From: Marsupella aquatica
Taxonomy: Eukaryota; Marchantiophyta
Assembly (NCBI GenBank): GCA_973895155.1
Contig: OZ316893.1
Span: 6,014,001-6,078,000, forward strand
Direction of reading: 5' to 3'
Length of the DNA: 64,000 bases
Within the stretch, counting starts at the first letter, position 1. Each line of letters opens with the position of its first letter. Below, piece by piece: positions 45,400 through 58,105 of the stretch. Position numbers and translations under genes: made by a program. The notes below the pieces were generated by a model. That model made no database searches and was not told the DNA's origin. It was given only the letters and a program-made list of their open reading frames with translations.

Positions 45400-48300
45400 C
45401 GACCTTTCGTCCTTACTTTCGTCGGTCATGCTCGGCCGGAGGTACTTATGCAGCTAAAGGTACTGCGTCCTTTCTCCAATCGCCAAGTCCCTCTGAATCT
45501 CCTCTCCCTCCCCCTCAGGCTCTCACCCTCTCCCCTGAATTATGTGAGAGACCAAGAGTTGTCCCAGAGGCTAGGCCCTGTTTGGTTGGAAGCTGCTGTA
45601 GCTGCTAGACAACAGAAACCGCCGTGGATTGCTAGCACGACCTCCTCATATGCAGACAGATCTGCACAATTGCAAACCAATTTTCATCCATTCTATCCTC
45701 ATGACGTGGAGAGCGGGTTCTGCGGCTCGTCGACGACGACGGAGGGCGAGATGACGCGCAGCGAATAAAAAAGAGGCAGCAGAGCAGGTCCAAAGACCCG
45801 AGGTCAGGATTCAAAGTCGGATTCTGGACACTTTTGAGATAACTGCTGAATCTCCGAGTGCGCGCACTGAAGTTCAACGCTGCTCTAATGCGCCTGGTGG
45901 GGCTCTTCGGGATCTAGACCTCCGTCCACTTTCCCGCTGAATCACGCTGAATAGGATTCATGGGAATCAGCTGGCGAGGAGGAGAAAAAGGTGGGAGAAC
46001 ACGAGAATGGAGGTCCTGGGCGTGGGGTCATCCTCAGCTGGGACCGGAATTGGGTCAATCAATCAAAAGAATAAAAATAGAAATCTCTATGGCGAATGAA
46101 TGAGCAGAATGCATGTTTCACAAGGAGAAAAGGATCAATGGACTTCTTCGTCTCTGCAGCAGCTCTCAGCTCCATTCACAGTCTTCGTGCGGCAGTCAAC
46201 TCGATGGATGCGGCTGATTCAAACGCGTATGACCTAACCCGGGTTGTCGGAACCTTAGTCAGAATAACTGCGGTTACAGTGAACTCTAGTTTCTCGATTG
46301 CGGCTTGTGTCAGTTCTGACCACTGCCTGTCTGCCGCGTGTGGGTCTGGTGCAGGACCGCCAATTCCAGACTGTGTCAAGTCCCCAGCCCCGAGTTCGAA
46401 CTCTACTGGACAGTTTGATAATCAAACTCGTGGCACAGGAGAATGCCCCTTATTTGAAAGCCGCCCTGCACGAGAGGACCCTTAATTAATAAAATGCCAC
46501 CTTTTCCACTTTAGTTTTTATTATTTTTAGTTTTTTTACTGAAGCACTTCATTGGAAAAGGTCTCCCGTATGCCAAAACGCCCCCACGGACCTCTGGCAA
46601 GTGTCACATTTGACTCGGATTACAGTTTTGATTTGAAGTGTGACCTGTAAAACGAGTGATAACGTTACCTGATTTGAAATGTGACCTGTAAAACAAGCGA
46701 TACCCATTAGCTCTAAAACGAGTGATACCCATTGCACCCGTTGCAGGCAGTTTTCTGGCTACCATAATTAACTCTGTAAGTTGAACCCAAAACTATCCAA
46801 ATTGATTAAGGTACCCTAGAACGAAATTAATCACTTAAGTTGCCCTCATCCATTAATGTTAGCTGCACATTCCAACTACTTGAGCCAAAATAAGTCCCTG
46901 CGCCTCCCTCCCCCCCCCCAAGGTTCACGGTGGCCTCCTCACAGACTCCCATTGCTGATTATAACAAGTTAAGGGATAGGTAAGCTGTTGCACTCTGCCA
47001 CTCTCCCACCCAAAGTGACTGTAAGGACTGCACACTCCATCAGAATGGAAAGGTCCTTGTGCATCCGAGCTTCCTTTCCAAGTCTAGACAGAAGGAAATA
47101 AAGCATTAGCAGTGGAAAATCATGAAATATATATGGAGCTTAACTAGGAAAAGGAAAGACTTAAAGCTATCCTCTTGTAGTGGGGGGAAATATCACTAGT
47201 CTTTTCAATGAGTTATGGGTCATGGCATATGACCAATCTTAGTAGCAAACAGTTAAGGGTTATGAATCAATTCATAACTTTTCTATGAGTAACTTGCTAA
47301 TTTAAAGTCAATCACGTTTTAAGGTTCGAGGACCCCTAGCATCGAAAGAGTCTAACATAAGTTAGTGCGCAAGGATTTGACTCATGGAATACTCAATCAT
47401 TACGCACCCACAACTAATTCTGCCTGGCAGAGTGGCAGAACAACATTGTGGACTATAATTGAACACTGCCATAGTGACATTATTAGCCCCCAAGTCCTTG
47501 ATCTTGTCGCTAGCAGTGGCGCTGGAGCACATGGCAATAGAAGACTGGTAAGTCAAAGTCACTCACAGTTGGTGAGCCTTCGGCTAGACAGCATTCCCGC
47601 CGCCCAAATGGTTCGAGCCAATTGTGATGATTGAATGACAAAATAAGAGGGCTCACGATTGTGGGTATAAATCCGACCTTGGAACCCTTGTCAAAGTAGC
47701 TACGGCACATGGCAACGTCGCTCAGTGGAACCCTTTCCACCTTTTTGGCAGTGTCGCCAACCTGCCTTCACCTCTAACATCAAAAGCCTACAGTAGGTTC
47801 CCGGCTACAGTCCGTCGTCCCCAAGGACCCCAAGGACCCCAAGTGCCCCACAGGCACACATTATCGTCCTTGTCTGCAGTGACCCGACTCTACTGCACAT
47901 ATGTATGGTGATCATAACTTGATTCAGGCAAATAGTAAATTCGTTTATGTACCTTTGCTTATGTATAATTTAGTGCCTGTAAGTCTAACAATATATGTCC
48001 TTTTTAATTAATATTTCATGTAAATATAATGCAGAAATTACGAAGTGAGTGTTTACATCAATATGTTAAGACATTGTTAAATGTACATTTCAAATTATTT
48101 ATCCAATTAGGTCCAAGTTTTCAAAAATTATGTAATTACTACACAAACCAGGATTTGCACTATGGTAGAAACTGTTGTTGAGACTGATTTTTTAACTAGC
48201 AAACTGTTACAAGCAAAATCAGAAGAAGATGTATTAAAGAAAAGCAGCCAAAATCAACCTTGAGCTCTGGTGATAATGGCATGGCTGGTCAAGTTGTGTG

Positions 48301-49800
48301 GTATTGTATTCTGGATTTCTTATGCATTTTGGCATGTTAATGTTTGATTTTCCCAAGTTTTACTGCTCAAGTGTGTTACCCATTTTTTTTGCTGAGGGGC
48401 GGCATCAATTTTTCCTGCTCAGGGGTCTAACCAAGTCTTTACCTCCAGCGGTTGTGTTTGTTTGTTGCTGCAAACATTGTTGTTCATGTTTGTGGGAGGT
48501 GATGCAACTCCCTGTCAGAAATTTTGCAAAGAATTTGACATCCAACAATCACTAGAATGACCAACGCTGTAGGCTGAACCATATAGTTTGCAACAATATT
48601 TTGACAATATAGTAAATTATATTGTGCACAATTTGGTTTGCGGGTCCATTCCAAGAACACAAAAAAATCAGGGCCAACAGCCAAATTATACCTCCTTAAC
48701 AGTTGCTAGTAACAGTTTCATGAGATGGGCGGAAATTCAATTCCATCCATGATACCCTGAAAGACTTACATGAGACAGAATGAAATGGTGTCTCTGTAGA
48801 AGATTTCTACAAAGATACGTTTTGACTAGATGTACGCAAAGTCCATGAAAATGTGTAAGCAAGTAGAAATAACTTGCCCCGCCTGGGTATGGCATACCAA
48901 GATGCCACTAAGGTACCATAGACCCCAGTTCTGGAAGATTCGTAATTCACGCCCTGGGTTTCCATGTCTGACGGCTCAGATCCTATCCTTAGATACCCGA
49001 ATTTAACAAGGGTTATTTAACTGATTGATTGGCACTGTTCCGTTGGATGCGGACGTCGTCATTCCCTTTGTCTGCCAATCTTTCCCTTTCCCTGAAGGCC
49101 TGAACGAACGGCCCAGGCGTGCCCGGCCGGTCTTCGGCCCTTGTCCCGACGAATAACGGAAGAGAGCTGTTAGTACCTGAAAGAAAGGCAGGACGAAGCT
49201 TACGTAGTTCGACCGTATCTTACGCAGTTGGCCCTATCTGCATGTCATGCCGTTTCAGTCCTTTTCATTTGGCTTCTCACCACACACATCAGGGCACGTA
49301 CTCGGCACGCGTTCGAATCTCCGCAGCGGCCGTGCCTACGGATTCTACGCGACTACGCCACTATAATTCTGAATCTCCATATTACCGAATACCGAGCGTC
49401 CGAGCGTAATGTTTAGGGTTTTTGGCTGGGTGGATAAATTCTTGACTGTCAAACCTCCCTAGATTTGGGTATGCGTCTGGATAGGCGGGAACCTGGCTAT
49501 ATTGGGCATCAGTGGCAAATACTTTTTTAAGAGAGGTGGAATCTAGCCAATGTTTGCCACTAAAAAGAATGCGGTGGGAACTTGGTAGGAGATTCTCAAT
49601 GGCCGTCTAATTTGGGCCAATTTCAACAACAGCTAACATCATTTTCATTGCATTTAGCCTCACAACTATAAATTTTTGAATTGAATTTCCTCCCACTTAC
49701 CCAAACTGCCCCTCACATTCCAGCTCAATATTTTAGGAATGTCACATGCTTAGTTGGGCACCAAAAAAATTCATCTTAATTATTTCTAGCGTAATCCTAA
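45400..49800. other. Intergenic region, no gene supported
   Basis: This contains a plus-strand frame at 46096-46485 without motifs and a short tandem block 'gtgacctgtaaaacRagYgat' around 46640-46735. It also has a C-run at 46908-46919 and 'aaggacccc' repeats near 47827. Confidence 0.4.
49432..49560. repeat. Dispersed repeat sharing blocks with 61,628-61,790
   Basis: Shared ordered blocks are 'tgtcaRaYctccctagattt', a middle with 'ctggct', and 'aRgtggaatctagcMaa'. The two copies are well diverged. A small non-autonomous transposon is possible; no clear terminal repeats were found. Confidence 0.4.
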
Positions 49801-49812
49801 TCACCACTACTT

Positions 49813-50120
49813 GTTAGAAATTGACTCCAGCTCTCAACTTTAGTTAGTTTGGCTTTACTAGGGTTAGTTTACCCTGAATTACATAGGATAACATCCACTT
49901 AGTTTAGGCCCACACATATCGGCCCCCCTGGGGCTATAGATTGGGAGAACATTCTCTCCCTTATCTTCACGTGTACTTTCTCATGAGCTATGCCTGGAGC
50001 TATGAATTCTTCAGTCATTTTTCTATTGTGATGTTTTTTTGGTGTGGTGTGAGATTGAGTGCTCTCTGCATTTGCTATTTAGTCTGAGCTGACAATTTTT
50101 TGCTATACTAGGGTAACTAT
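49813..50120 (+). repeat. Diverged LTR-like dispersed repeat, copy 2
   Basis: It starts 'tgttagaaattgactc' and matches 112-480 in order. See the first copy for reasoning. Confidence 0.45.
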
Positions 50121-50129
50121 GCTTTCACC

Positions 50130-53100
50130 CAAATCTATTTTGCAAAACCCAGGGCCCTGCATCGTGAAGATCCATTTCCCCATGAGAGGATTATTGTGAT
50201 GAGGATTAAGACTGAGTCGCCCAAATGCAGGCTGAGGAGACCCCAAGTCTCCACAAAGTCATGTAGACTCTCAGTCCATTTCCTCTTTACACTACAAATT
50301 ATACACATGAATGACTGTATATTTGTCCCATTTGTTTTGTTTTTGTTTGCCCCACATAACTACTAATATGTGATAAACAATACTCTCTAGAGCTTATCGT
50401 CTAGAGTTCAGAGTCACAAAGCCATTAGGTTGTAACTCTAGGTGCCGCATGTTTGAAGGTTAGGCAACAGGCGGGGAAAGCAACCACAAGCCTCACCAAA
50501 GCTTGGATAGTCAGGCTCATTACTAATCCCCCCTATTATGCCATTTGCAACTTGTTATTTGGGTATAGCAACACAAGTGGCATGTCACTATCCCTCTTGA
50601 CATGCTATTGAAACCAGTGCAACCACCACACCAATTTCATGAGCAGTTGAGTCATCCACAGATTGCCCAATTGTTGAATCTTTTCCATCGGTCCAGCTTG
50701 GCAGAATCTGCATACTCAACGCTAGCACATGCTCAAACTCACCAGATCTAGCACACAAGATTGGATTCTTGGGGGGCTTGGTGGAAGGGGTTTCAATGTT
50801 AGTAAAGTCCAGTGGGGACCAAAATTATGGGTGACCAGTCAATGCCAGTAAAGTAATCTCCAGCCGGTCATTTGAGGTGATGCTCTCACTTTGACTCCCA
50901 ATTTGGAGAAGTGTTTGTCGAAAGGATTGGGTTGTATGGCCCATGTTGAGGTGACATGGTCTTGAAACTTGTGTCGGTGGTTATGTGCAGATCATGTTTG
51001 AATCCAGTGGTGGACCTCCCACCACGTGCCCGTCCAAAGTCATTTTTCAGTCTTGAAACAAGTCAAACCTTGCACTAACACGGAACGTTGGGGAAAGTTT
51101 TTGTCGACTATACTCCTTGTCATTAGCAACCACTCCCATACGAAGTCACATTTACCCTTGTCAGCACAATTGTCGCTCAACGGTCTTTATTATCTGCACA
51201 AGCAACCAATTAACCAACTGGTAAGTAACCCGTCTTGATCTTGAAACTCCCAGGACCATTGTCTTGCATCAAGATCAACAATTGTTAGTAAGTAAGTTAG
51301 CGGATAGAGCCTCCCAGGCCCGCATGGCCTTGCCATAAGCAGAAGCTAAGGTCGACATCATTGTTTGTCTAGAACAGTCTATCTATTGGATGTTGCCCAA
51401 GATTCCCCACTTTCTACCCGTCAATGGCTGACCATCCTGTCTCCAGGACATGCCCATGGCCCAAACTTGGTTTGTCACAGGCTAGTAGTTACACGCTGGG
51501 ACCATTCGATTCCTAGTTTTTGGCCACCTCCCGGCCGAACCAGGTTTCGCTCAAGCTCTCACCATGGATCGGGACCAGATCTCAACGACAGCCTCTAGAG
51601 TCTACTTGGTTCTACCTCCCCAACATCAAGCCCCCATGAGAACCAAATGCGGCTTGGTCATTGTCCGACTTTGGATCGGCAAGAGAAATTCCCCCCATTG
51701 CAAGCCTCAAAACTAAAACCATCAAATACACAATTAGAGAGCACCATGAGATAGTTTTCTTTATTATCTTACCAATGAGCCCAAGTACTCCCCCAACAGA
51801 GATTCAATCGTCGAGTTATGCATGTTTCCGTTCCAAAACTCAAAATGATGTATCTCTGTTGATCATGATCAGTTGGAGCTGAGAATCACTCCCCTTGTAC
51901 ATGCTTATGGGAACCTGCCACCCCAGACCAATTGTGGTCCCCTTGGGGGTCTCACTACATGGGGACCTCCCCATCACCTGCGACGTTTTTAGGCCTTGGA
52001 CCCCCTAAAATGTAAGAAAAAATAATTATTTTTTAACCCCTATAAAGTTGGAATATTCTTGGAATATTCCAAAAATTGGATTAAAAAGGCCCTAATGTTC
52101 TTATAAGTCTCAAAATTGAATTTAAAAGACCCTATTGTTCTTCTACAAAAATTCTTAAGTCTTCCCTTACAACCAATAAAATGACCCTATCCTTCGTCGC
52201 ACATGATATGCCATTTTTGTGGAAGTGAAACCCCCGAGGTGGTCCCCTATCTTTGGCCCCCTACCAGAGGGTTCGTGGACCTTTAGGGTTCTTAAGTTTT
52301 GTCCTTGCTCTTACTAGCCTCCTCTTTGTTAGTTGCGTCCCTCATGACTATGTTGGTAGCAAATCTGAGAGGGGCTCAATGCTGGAGTTAGGCAACGCCG
52401 GAGCGATTACGAGTAGGTGAAAGCCGTATTCACGACAGTCGCAGAACTCGACTACCTTAACACTTAGCTCCGGCGTCGCTGACTCTGACGCCGAGCTCCC
52501 TTATGGTCCAGGCCCGGATAGGCCATCCGGGGAGGACTTAGCATTGGGAGACTGGTGGGCAATGAGACGTGGCGCTAGCAAAGGCAAGGAGCCAAGCAGG
52601 TGACACACACTAAGGACTTAGACTAGCTGAGAGCTGGTTGGGTCAAGGGGAAATGGGCCAGGCTCAAGGACGATAGTCCGGACCTGTGGATGGACTTTGA
52701 GTTCTAAGGGCTTGAGTGTGAGCTCTTCTTGGGCCCATGGCCCATGGAGTTGACGCCATGGGCAATGGACGCTTGGGGCGCAAGTTATAGCCCGATCCGG
52801 GTGGGGCCAATCGGGGGCCCCAAGCGGCAATGAGACTTGAGGACCTAGGCATGAGCACTGGGTCGGCCCGATCACAACGGGCTAAGGCACTCCGCTTGCG
52901 GATGCCTAACGAAAGAGTTATGGGCATAGCCAGTTGGTGGCGCGCCCGTTATGCGCGATAGGATCCGGGTTGGAAGCCAAATGTTTAGGAACCAAAGCTG
53001 GTCCGGGGGTGGCAGGTCTCCAGAAGCATGTATGAGGAGTGGCATCTCCCTGGGGGCTAAGGGCGAGCCGAAGTCGTGAGCCGTGGCGGTCGCGACACTA

Positions 53101-54230
53101 AGGAAAACCGTCAAACGGAAACGATAATATCTTCCCAATGGGAAGTCCATTGGAAGACTTCTTGGGTGCGTTGGAAAGCTCTCAAGAAGGGCTATGCCCT
53201 CCTGAGCTCAGCTGGGTCTGGGGGCACCATGGGTTCTCGAGGTTTGCGGATGTTAACTCGCCCGCTTGCCAAATCATGTCGAACAGCAGCCAAGCCGCGT
53301 TCAGTCTCCCAAGGGAGCTTGCGTTGGGGAGGCAAGGCCAATTAGGTGTGGAGGTTGAGTTCCAAGAGTGTTTGGTCCCTAGACCCTTAGTGAGACGAAT
53401 CGGGAGTTGGTTGCTAGAGTCGAGGCCATTATGGTCCCGACGTGTTGGGACAAGCTTTAGGACAAGCTACGCTATTTGGGCCATGAGCATGTCCTGGGGT
53501 CAGGGCAATCAGTTGGTGATGGATAAGTACGAGGGGGAACCCAGGCCGCGCCCAAGGAAGGAGCTGTTCTGGACGAACAGTAGGCGTGGGTTCTGGTTCC
53601 GGCTTATGGCATAGGAGGACCTATCGCTAACCTATTTACCAATGTCTTTTGTGCTTGAGTTAGGATGCTAGACTTGGCGAGTTCTAGATCCTGAAGGGTT
53701 ACTTATCGAGGTGCTTGGTCGCTTGTGCAGACAGTGAGGACCGTTGAGTAGCGGTCGTGTTGGAGAGCAAGTGCAGCTCTTGGTGCGGCTTCATATGGGA
53801 AGGGCCGCTGGCAGTGCAAGGAGCACTAGGGTGCTTGCTCGAGGTATTCCGTGGAGGCGTTCGGGCACCAGGGGCACTTAGGCGTGAGTGCTGGGATTGG
53901 TGAGGGCGCTGGGTGGCTAGGTCCACCACTATGACTAATCCACACTAAAAAAATGGGACAACAAGGGAGCATGTTGGATTTTCTAAATGGATCAGATGAC
54001 TTTAGCTTTGATGGGAATTTTCTTAAATAAAGAGTATGGAGTAAGGTACTTTATTTAAAAGCTTCAGCTGGATCGATAGTTTTCTTTGATCTAGTAGATA
54101 GGAGATTTGGTGAAGTGGTATACTTGTTTGTAAAGTTGACACTTGTCCTTGATTCAGTTGTGCCTTCTTATTGTGGCTATGTGGCCTTCCCTTACGTACC
54201 TTAAATCTTCCCTTATGCAAGGGGTTCTGG
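50130..54230. other. Intergenic, including a GC-rich island at 52.4-53.9 kb
   Basis: Between about 52,380 and 53,930 base composition turns GC-rich and frames appear on both strands (for example 53138-53614 plus, 158 codons). None has a recognisable motif, and overlapping frames on both strands suggest composition rather than genes. It may be a decayed transposon. Confidence 0.4.
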
Positions 54231-54246
54231 CAGTTGGGCAAATCTA

Positions 54247-54425
54247 CCTAGATTGTTTTTTAGAAACAATTGGACTTGACTATACTCACGTATTTTAATA
54301 TAGGGTAGATGAAAAGATGGGAATAAGTAGGTCTATGTAGATTGTATTTAGGAACAATTGTATTTGAATAGACTTGGCAATCTTACTCATTTAACCTAGG
54401 GTAGATGAAAAGGTGGGAAAACTAT
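54247..54425 (+). repeat. Two diverged direct repeats of ~100 bp
   Basis: The order 'agattgtWtttWagRaacaatt' ... 'agggtagatgaaaaRRtggga' occurs twice. Confidence 0.7.
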
Positions 54426-54560
54426 CAATCTACCACCCCGACTACCACTCGCCCTATATAAAGGGAAGTGTCCAAGACTTCCACTTTTTGTCAAATTAGA
54501 GTCAGTCCCTCCTCTATCACAGTTGTAATAGGTTCATGGAGTCTGGATTTTAATTTCTTC

Positions 54561-54576
54561 CCAATTTCATGAGACT
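54561..54576 (+). repeat. LINE target-site duplication, left
   Basis: CCAATTTCATGAGACT, identical to 56227-56242. Confidence 0.95.
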
Positions 54577-56226
54577 TTTTTTTTCCACAAAACGAGGCAA
54601 AAACCCCAACCCGCCCAACCCGACAACAAGGCCTCCCGGGCGCGGGCGGACCGTGGCCAATGGCACACAAAGCCACACACAACCGACTAATCAGGCCAAG
54701 GGGCAATAAACGTCCTCCCTTGCAAGCTATGGTTCATGTCAGTCCACGACACGTTCTCTCTATTGAAGCTATTACTCCTAAAATCCCTATCTCTCCCCTT
54801 CCGCTCATACCACCTGAACTGCCCACCAAGGTTGGAAAGAGACATCCTAGTGTTCTGTTTTTGAGGGCCCTGATGAATCGGGGCAAAACAAGGGCCATGG
54901 ACCCCATGCGCCCAATTCTTATTCGTCATCATTGTCATTCACATTTGGGCATAATGAAACCGGACTGTCAGTCTGTTCCCAAGGTTGGAGAACAGTCTAT
55001 AGTAAGATTGATCAATGGCAATTCTAAGCTGTTTGCTTTTCCTTTTGAAGGTGTAGTTGTCCTGCATAAACTTCAAGTGTTGTTTTCTGTGTCGGAGAAT
55101 CACCCATCCAGGGAGTCTACCCAGATATTGGGAGTAAGTAGTGGCATTGCGTTCCTTCCAAATGTTGTTGCAAAATTCCATGATAAGAACCAGCCGGCCC
55201 GGTTGGCACTTGTGGGTGTGGATGGCATCGCTGATGACTTCAAACAAGGAAGTGATGGGAAACCTGAGTGCTGGGGACTGTTGGACGAGATTATGTACCT
55301 CCTGCCACCTGGTGGCCACCTTGTTGCAACTGAAAAACAAATGTTCGGTGTGCTCAAAGCTCAGGTTGCATCGAGAGCAGATGCCATTACAAACTTTCCA
55401 GCAACTGCCTCTACCATTGGTGAAGAAGCCATGATTGAGTAATCTCCAGATAAAAAATCTTACCTTGGGGATAGACCATTCCTTTCCAGAGTTTCTTCCA
55501 CTTCTCATGCCAGCTTCTTTGCGTGCCCAGTTGTCCCCATCTCCTATTCAGTTTGGTAATGTCCTGTGTCGTGGGGCTTGTGCTCACCCAGATTCTGTTT
55601 GGGAAATTAGTGGGTATCGCCCTAAGCACATGCTTCAGAACAATAGCCCTACCAGCCATAGTCAGAATCCGGTTGGACCAATGGAACAACCTTTTCCTAA
55701 CTTTCCCTAGCAGGAAATCCGTTTCTTGAGAAGGCCGAATCTTGTATCCAATTGGGCATCCCAGGTACTCGATTGTTTCCCCGGGCTGCGCAATATTACA
55801 ACTAGTATCAGCTAACCAGTCCGGATAGATATCCCCCACAAGGAATAAAGGAATGATCCTGGATTTATGAATGTTCAGCAACGCCCCCGAAATCTGTTCA
55901 TACAGTAAAATAGTGTCCCGAGCCGTACTGAACTCCTCCTTAGTAGCAGTAAGAAACAGACCGGTGTCGTCTGCGAATAATTGATGGCAAAGCTGGCTCC
56001 CATCCGCCAGTGGCATACCTTTGAGTTGCCCGTCTTCCAATTTCTTCTTAAGCAGCTCCATCAAGGGTTGGGTGGTCAAAGTGAACAGGATAGCAGACAG
56101 CGGGCATCCTTGTCGCACATCTTTGCCGAGCATAATAGGCCTAGTGAACCGTCCGTTGATGTGGACCTTGGATTGGGTGTCAATCACCAAACCTTGAGTC
56201 AGAGTAATGACCTTCTCGTCGAAACA
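54577..56226 (-). mobile_element. 5'-truncated LINE (non-LTR retrotransposon)
   Basis: On the minus strand the element starts inside reverse transcriptase at 56226 and ends in a short A-tail (T-run at 54577-54585). It is flanked by a perfect 16-bp target duplication. RT features are RQGCPLSAILF and the FADD catalytic motif in HQLFADDTGLF, then YLGCPIG. The frame shifts near 55,450-55,510. The C-terminal half (about 55508-54939) carries the plant LINE zf-RVT type region, with VRFFIWRLL and C-x2-C...H-x4-H (CSRCNLSFEHTEHLFF). The endonuclease and first ORF are missing. The target duplication and near-intact frame suggest a fairly recent insertion. Confidence 0.95.
54939..56226 (-). pseudogene. 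LINE reverse transcriptase and zf-RVT remnant
   Basis: Two frames (56190-55411 and 55508-54939) overlap and together read RT palm, thumb and the zf-RVT region. One frameshift separates them, and the N-terminal endonuclease and fingers are lost by truncation. It cannot make active protein. Confidence 0.9.
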
Positions 56227-56242
56227 CCAATTTCATGAGACT
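56227..56242 (+). repeat. LINE target-site duplication, right
   Basis: CCAATTTCATGAGACT, identical to 54561-54576. Confidence 0.95.
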
Positions 56243-58105
56243 GTCAGTATTTTTTCTTGGGCCAACAAGTAAAACATGTCAGAAATTGAAATGTCAAAAA
56301 TGGGCACTGGGGAATGGAGTTATTTAACGAATTGTTTTATGCACAGTTTAAGAGTACAGTAATATGCCAGTCTTCTTCACACATTCAGGAAACCTTACTA
56401 TTATTGGTGAAACCTGTTGGATCCAGATTGGAATGATGGACATTGGCACTTCAAAGGGCAGATAATAAAAACAACTGAAGGCACCGGGCAGCAATAACCA
56501 GCCATCAGTAGTTTATTTCCTTGAAGGAGTGGTTTTTTTTAATAGAGAAATTCAAGGGGAGAACAAAGGACACTATGCAAAGAGGGAGGAAGACCTGGGG
56601 TCGGCCTTCCTGCTGAAGCTTTAACAAGGACAGCAACAACGACAGAGTCTAGTGAGTCAAGTTGGCAACCTCCACATGTTTCACCTTTTGAGTTTTTGCT
56701 ATTGGTTCAGATACAATTTTGGTTATTTGGGCAACCCCTGCCATAAATCCTGAAATTGCACCACTTTTCTTTTTCTTTTTGATCATGCTAAATGTTGTTT
56801 ACAGAAACTAAATGGAAAATGCAGTGTGCACATCCCCAGTGTGAGCAGAACTTTGTGGAGAGATATTAACAGACGACAACCCGTCCCCTCCATGAACGGA
56901 AACAAAAAGTAAGATACAACTTTGTCGTAACCTAGACTCTCGGCCATTGGATTGAATAAAACGAGCTTTAGACTGTTTCCTTAGTCCAAGAATGAAAATC
57001 TAAGTTTTCAGTGCTCACCAGAAAACTGAGCCTTTCTCTATAAGTCTTCAGTGTGTACACTATTTTTTCTTTGACTAGTGCACATGGTTGAGAACGGAAA
57101 AATACAAACACAACTGCAAAACCACCTTTTTAGGGTTGTTAAGTACCAGAGTGAGCGAAAAATAGTCCTTCAGTGGAATTGCTCCAATGTGCCTCCAAGT
57201 TGATCTCCCATCATATTTCTATTCATGTGGATTCCACAGGGTCTTTTCCCCAAATTCTATGTGACCATTTTGTTACCCGAGATATGCTTGATATGGCAAC
57301 GCTAGCCTGGGTCTTATTAAACGATATCCCTGGAGTGGGTTAACCCATAATGATATTGACATTAATCATGTTCAAATACGAGCACTGACACAATTTTATG
57401 CTGTTAAACTTATTTCTTCGAGTGACAGATAAGAAGCTGAATCACCGACCACTAGTAAGGGTTAAGATAGCTATGCGTTGTGCGTTTTTGGATCTGGTCG
57501 TGCAATACTCCTTCACAAGTGTCCACAATGCCCAAGAGCCAAAGTTTTAATCCATAAATCTGCTGCATGGGCATGGGTGATGGAATTGAAAGAGCATATT
57601 GAAGGACAAATATTGTAAAATGATAAATAAAAAATCAGTCAGGGACAAAGCATAGACACAAAACAAATTCTCGAGGAATTTGAAGAGAAACAACTGTGAG
57701 GATGGACAATCACATATGACATTGAAGGAAGATATCTTGAAAAATCTCAGTTCAGAAGTCCATGAGAAAGGCAGCTCAAGTTGACAATCCGAGCTGAGCT
57801 CCCCTGGTAACTAAACTCTTGCAATCAGGAAAATATTGTTTCTTTGGTTAGGTGTAGCACTCGAAGGAGTAGAGTCATAACCCGCTAATGAGTTTAATCT
57901 GACAGAAAGCTAGGCTTTGACCCATGTGCAGCTACCCAGCCTTGTAGCAGATATAGAATGTGCAAAGATGGTCTGGGTTCACAGAAAGGTCAACATGGGA
58001 ACGTTTGTTGTTAATACAGGATCCAGAAAGTGCGCACCTTGTAACTTTCCGATGTGTTGTCTGACTCCCTTCGAGTGTTTCTAGGTAAGGATATTTTTTC
58101 CTCAT
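56243..58105. other. Intergenic, no gene seen
   Basis: Ordinary AT-rich sequence with no long frames and no clear repeats. The end near 58,000 may hold the 3' untranslated region of the armadillo-like gene. Confidence 0.5.

Noticed and set aside
45397-45768. 123-codon plus frame next to the hydrolase upstream region
   Set aside because: No motif, low-complexity stretches, and it starts about 15 bases from an opposing frame.
52618-53614. Overlapping frames on both strands in the GC-rich island
   Set aside because: No recognisable domain; long frames on both strands are expected from the base composition.
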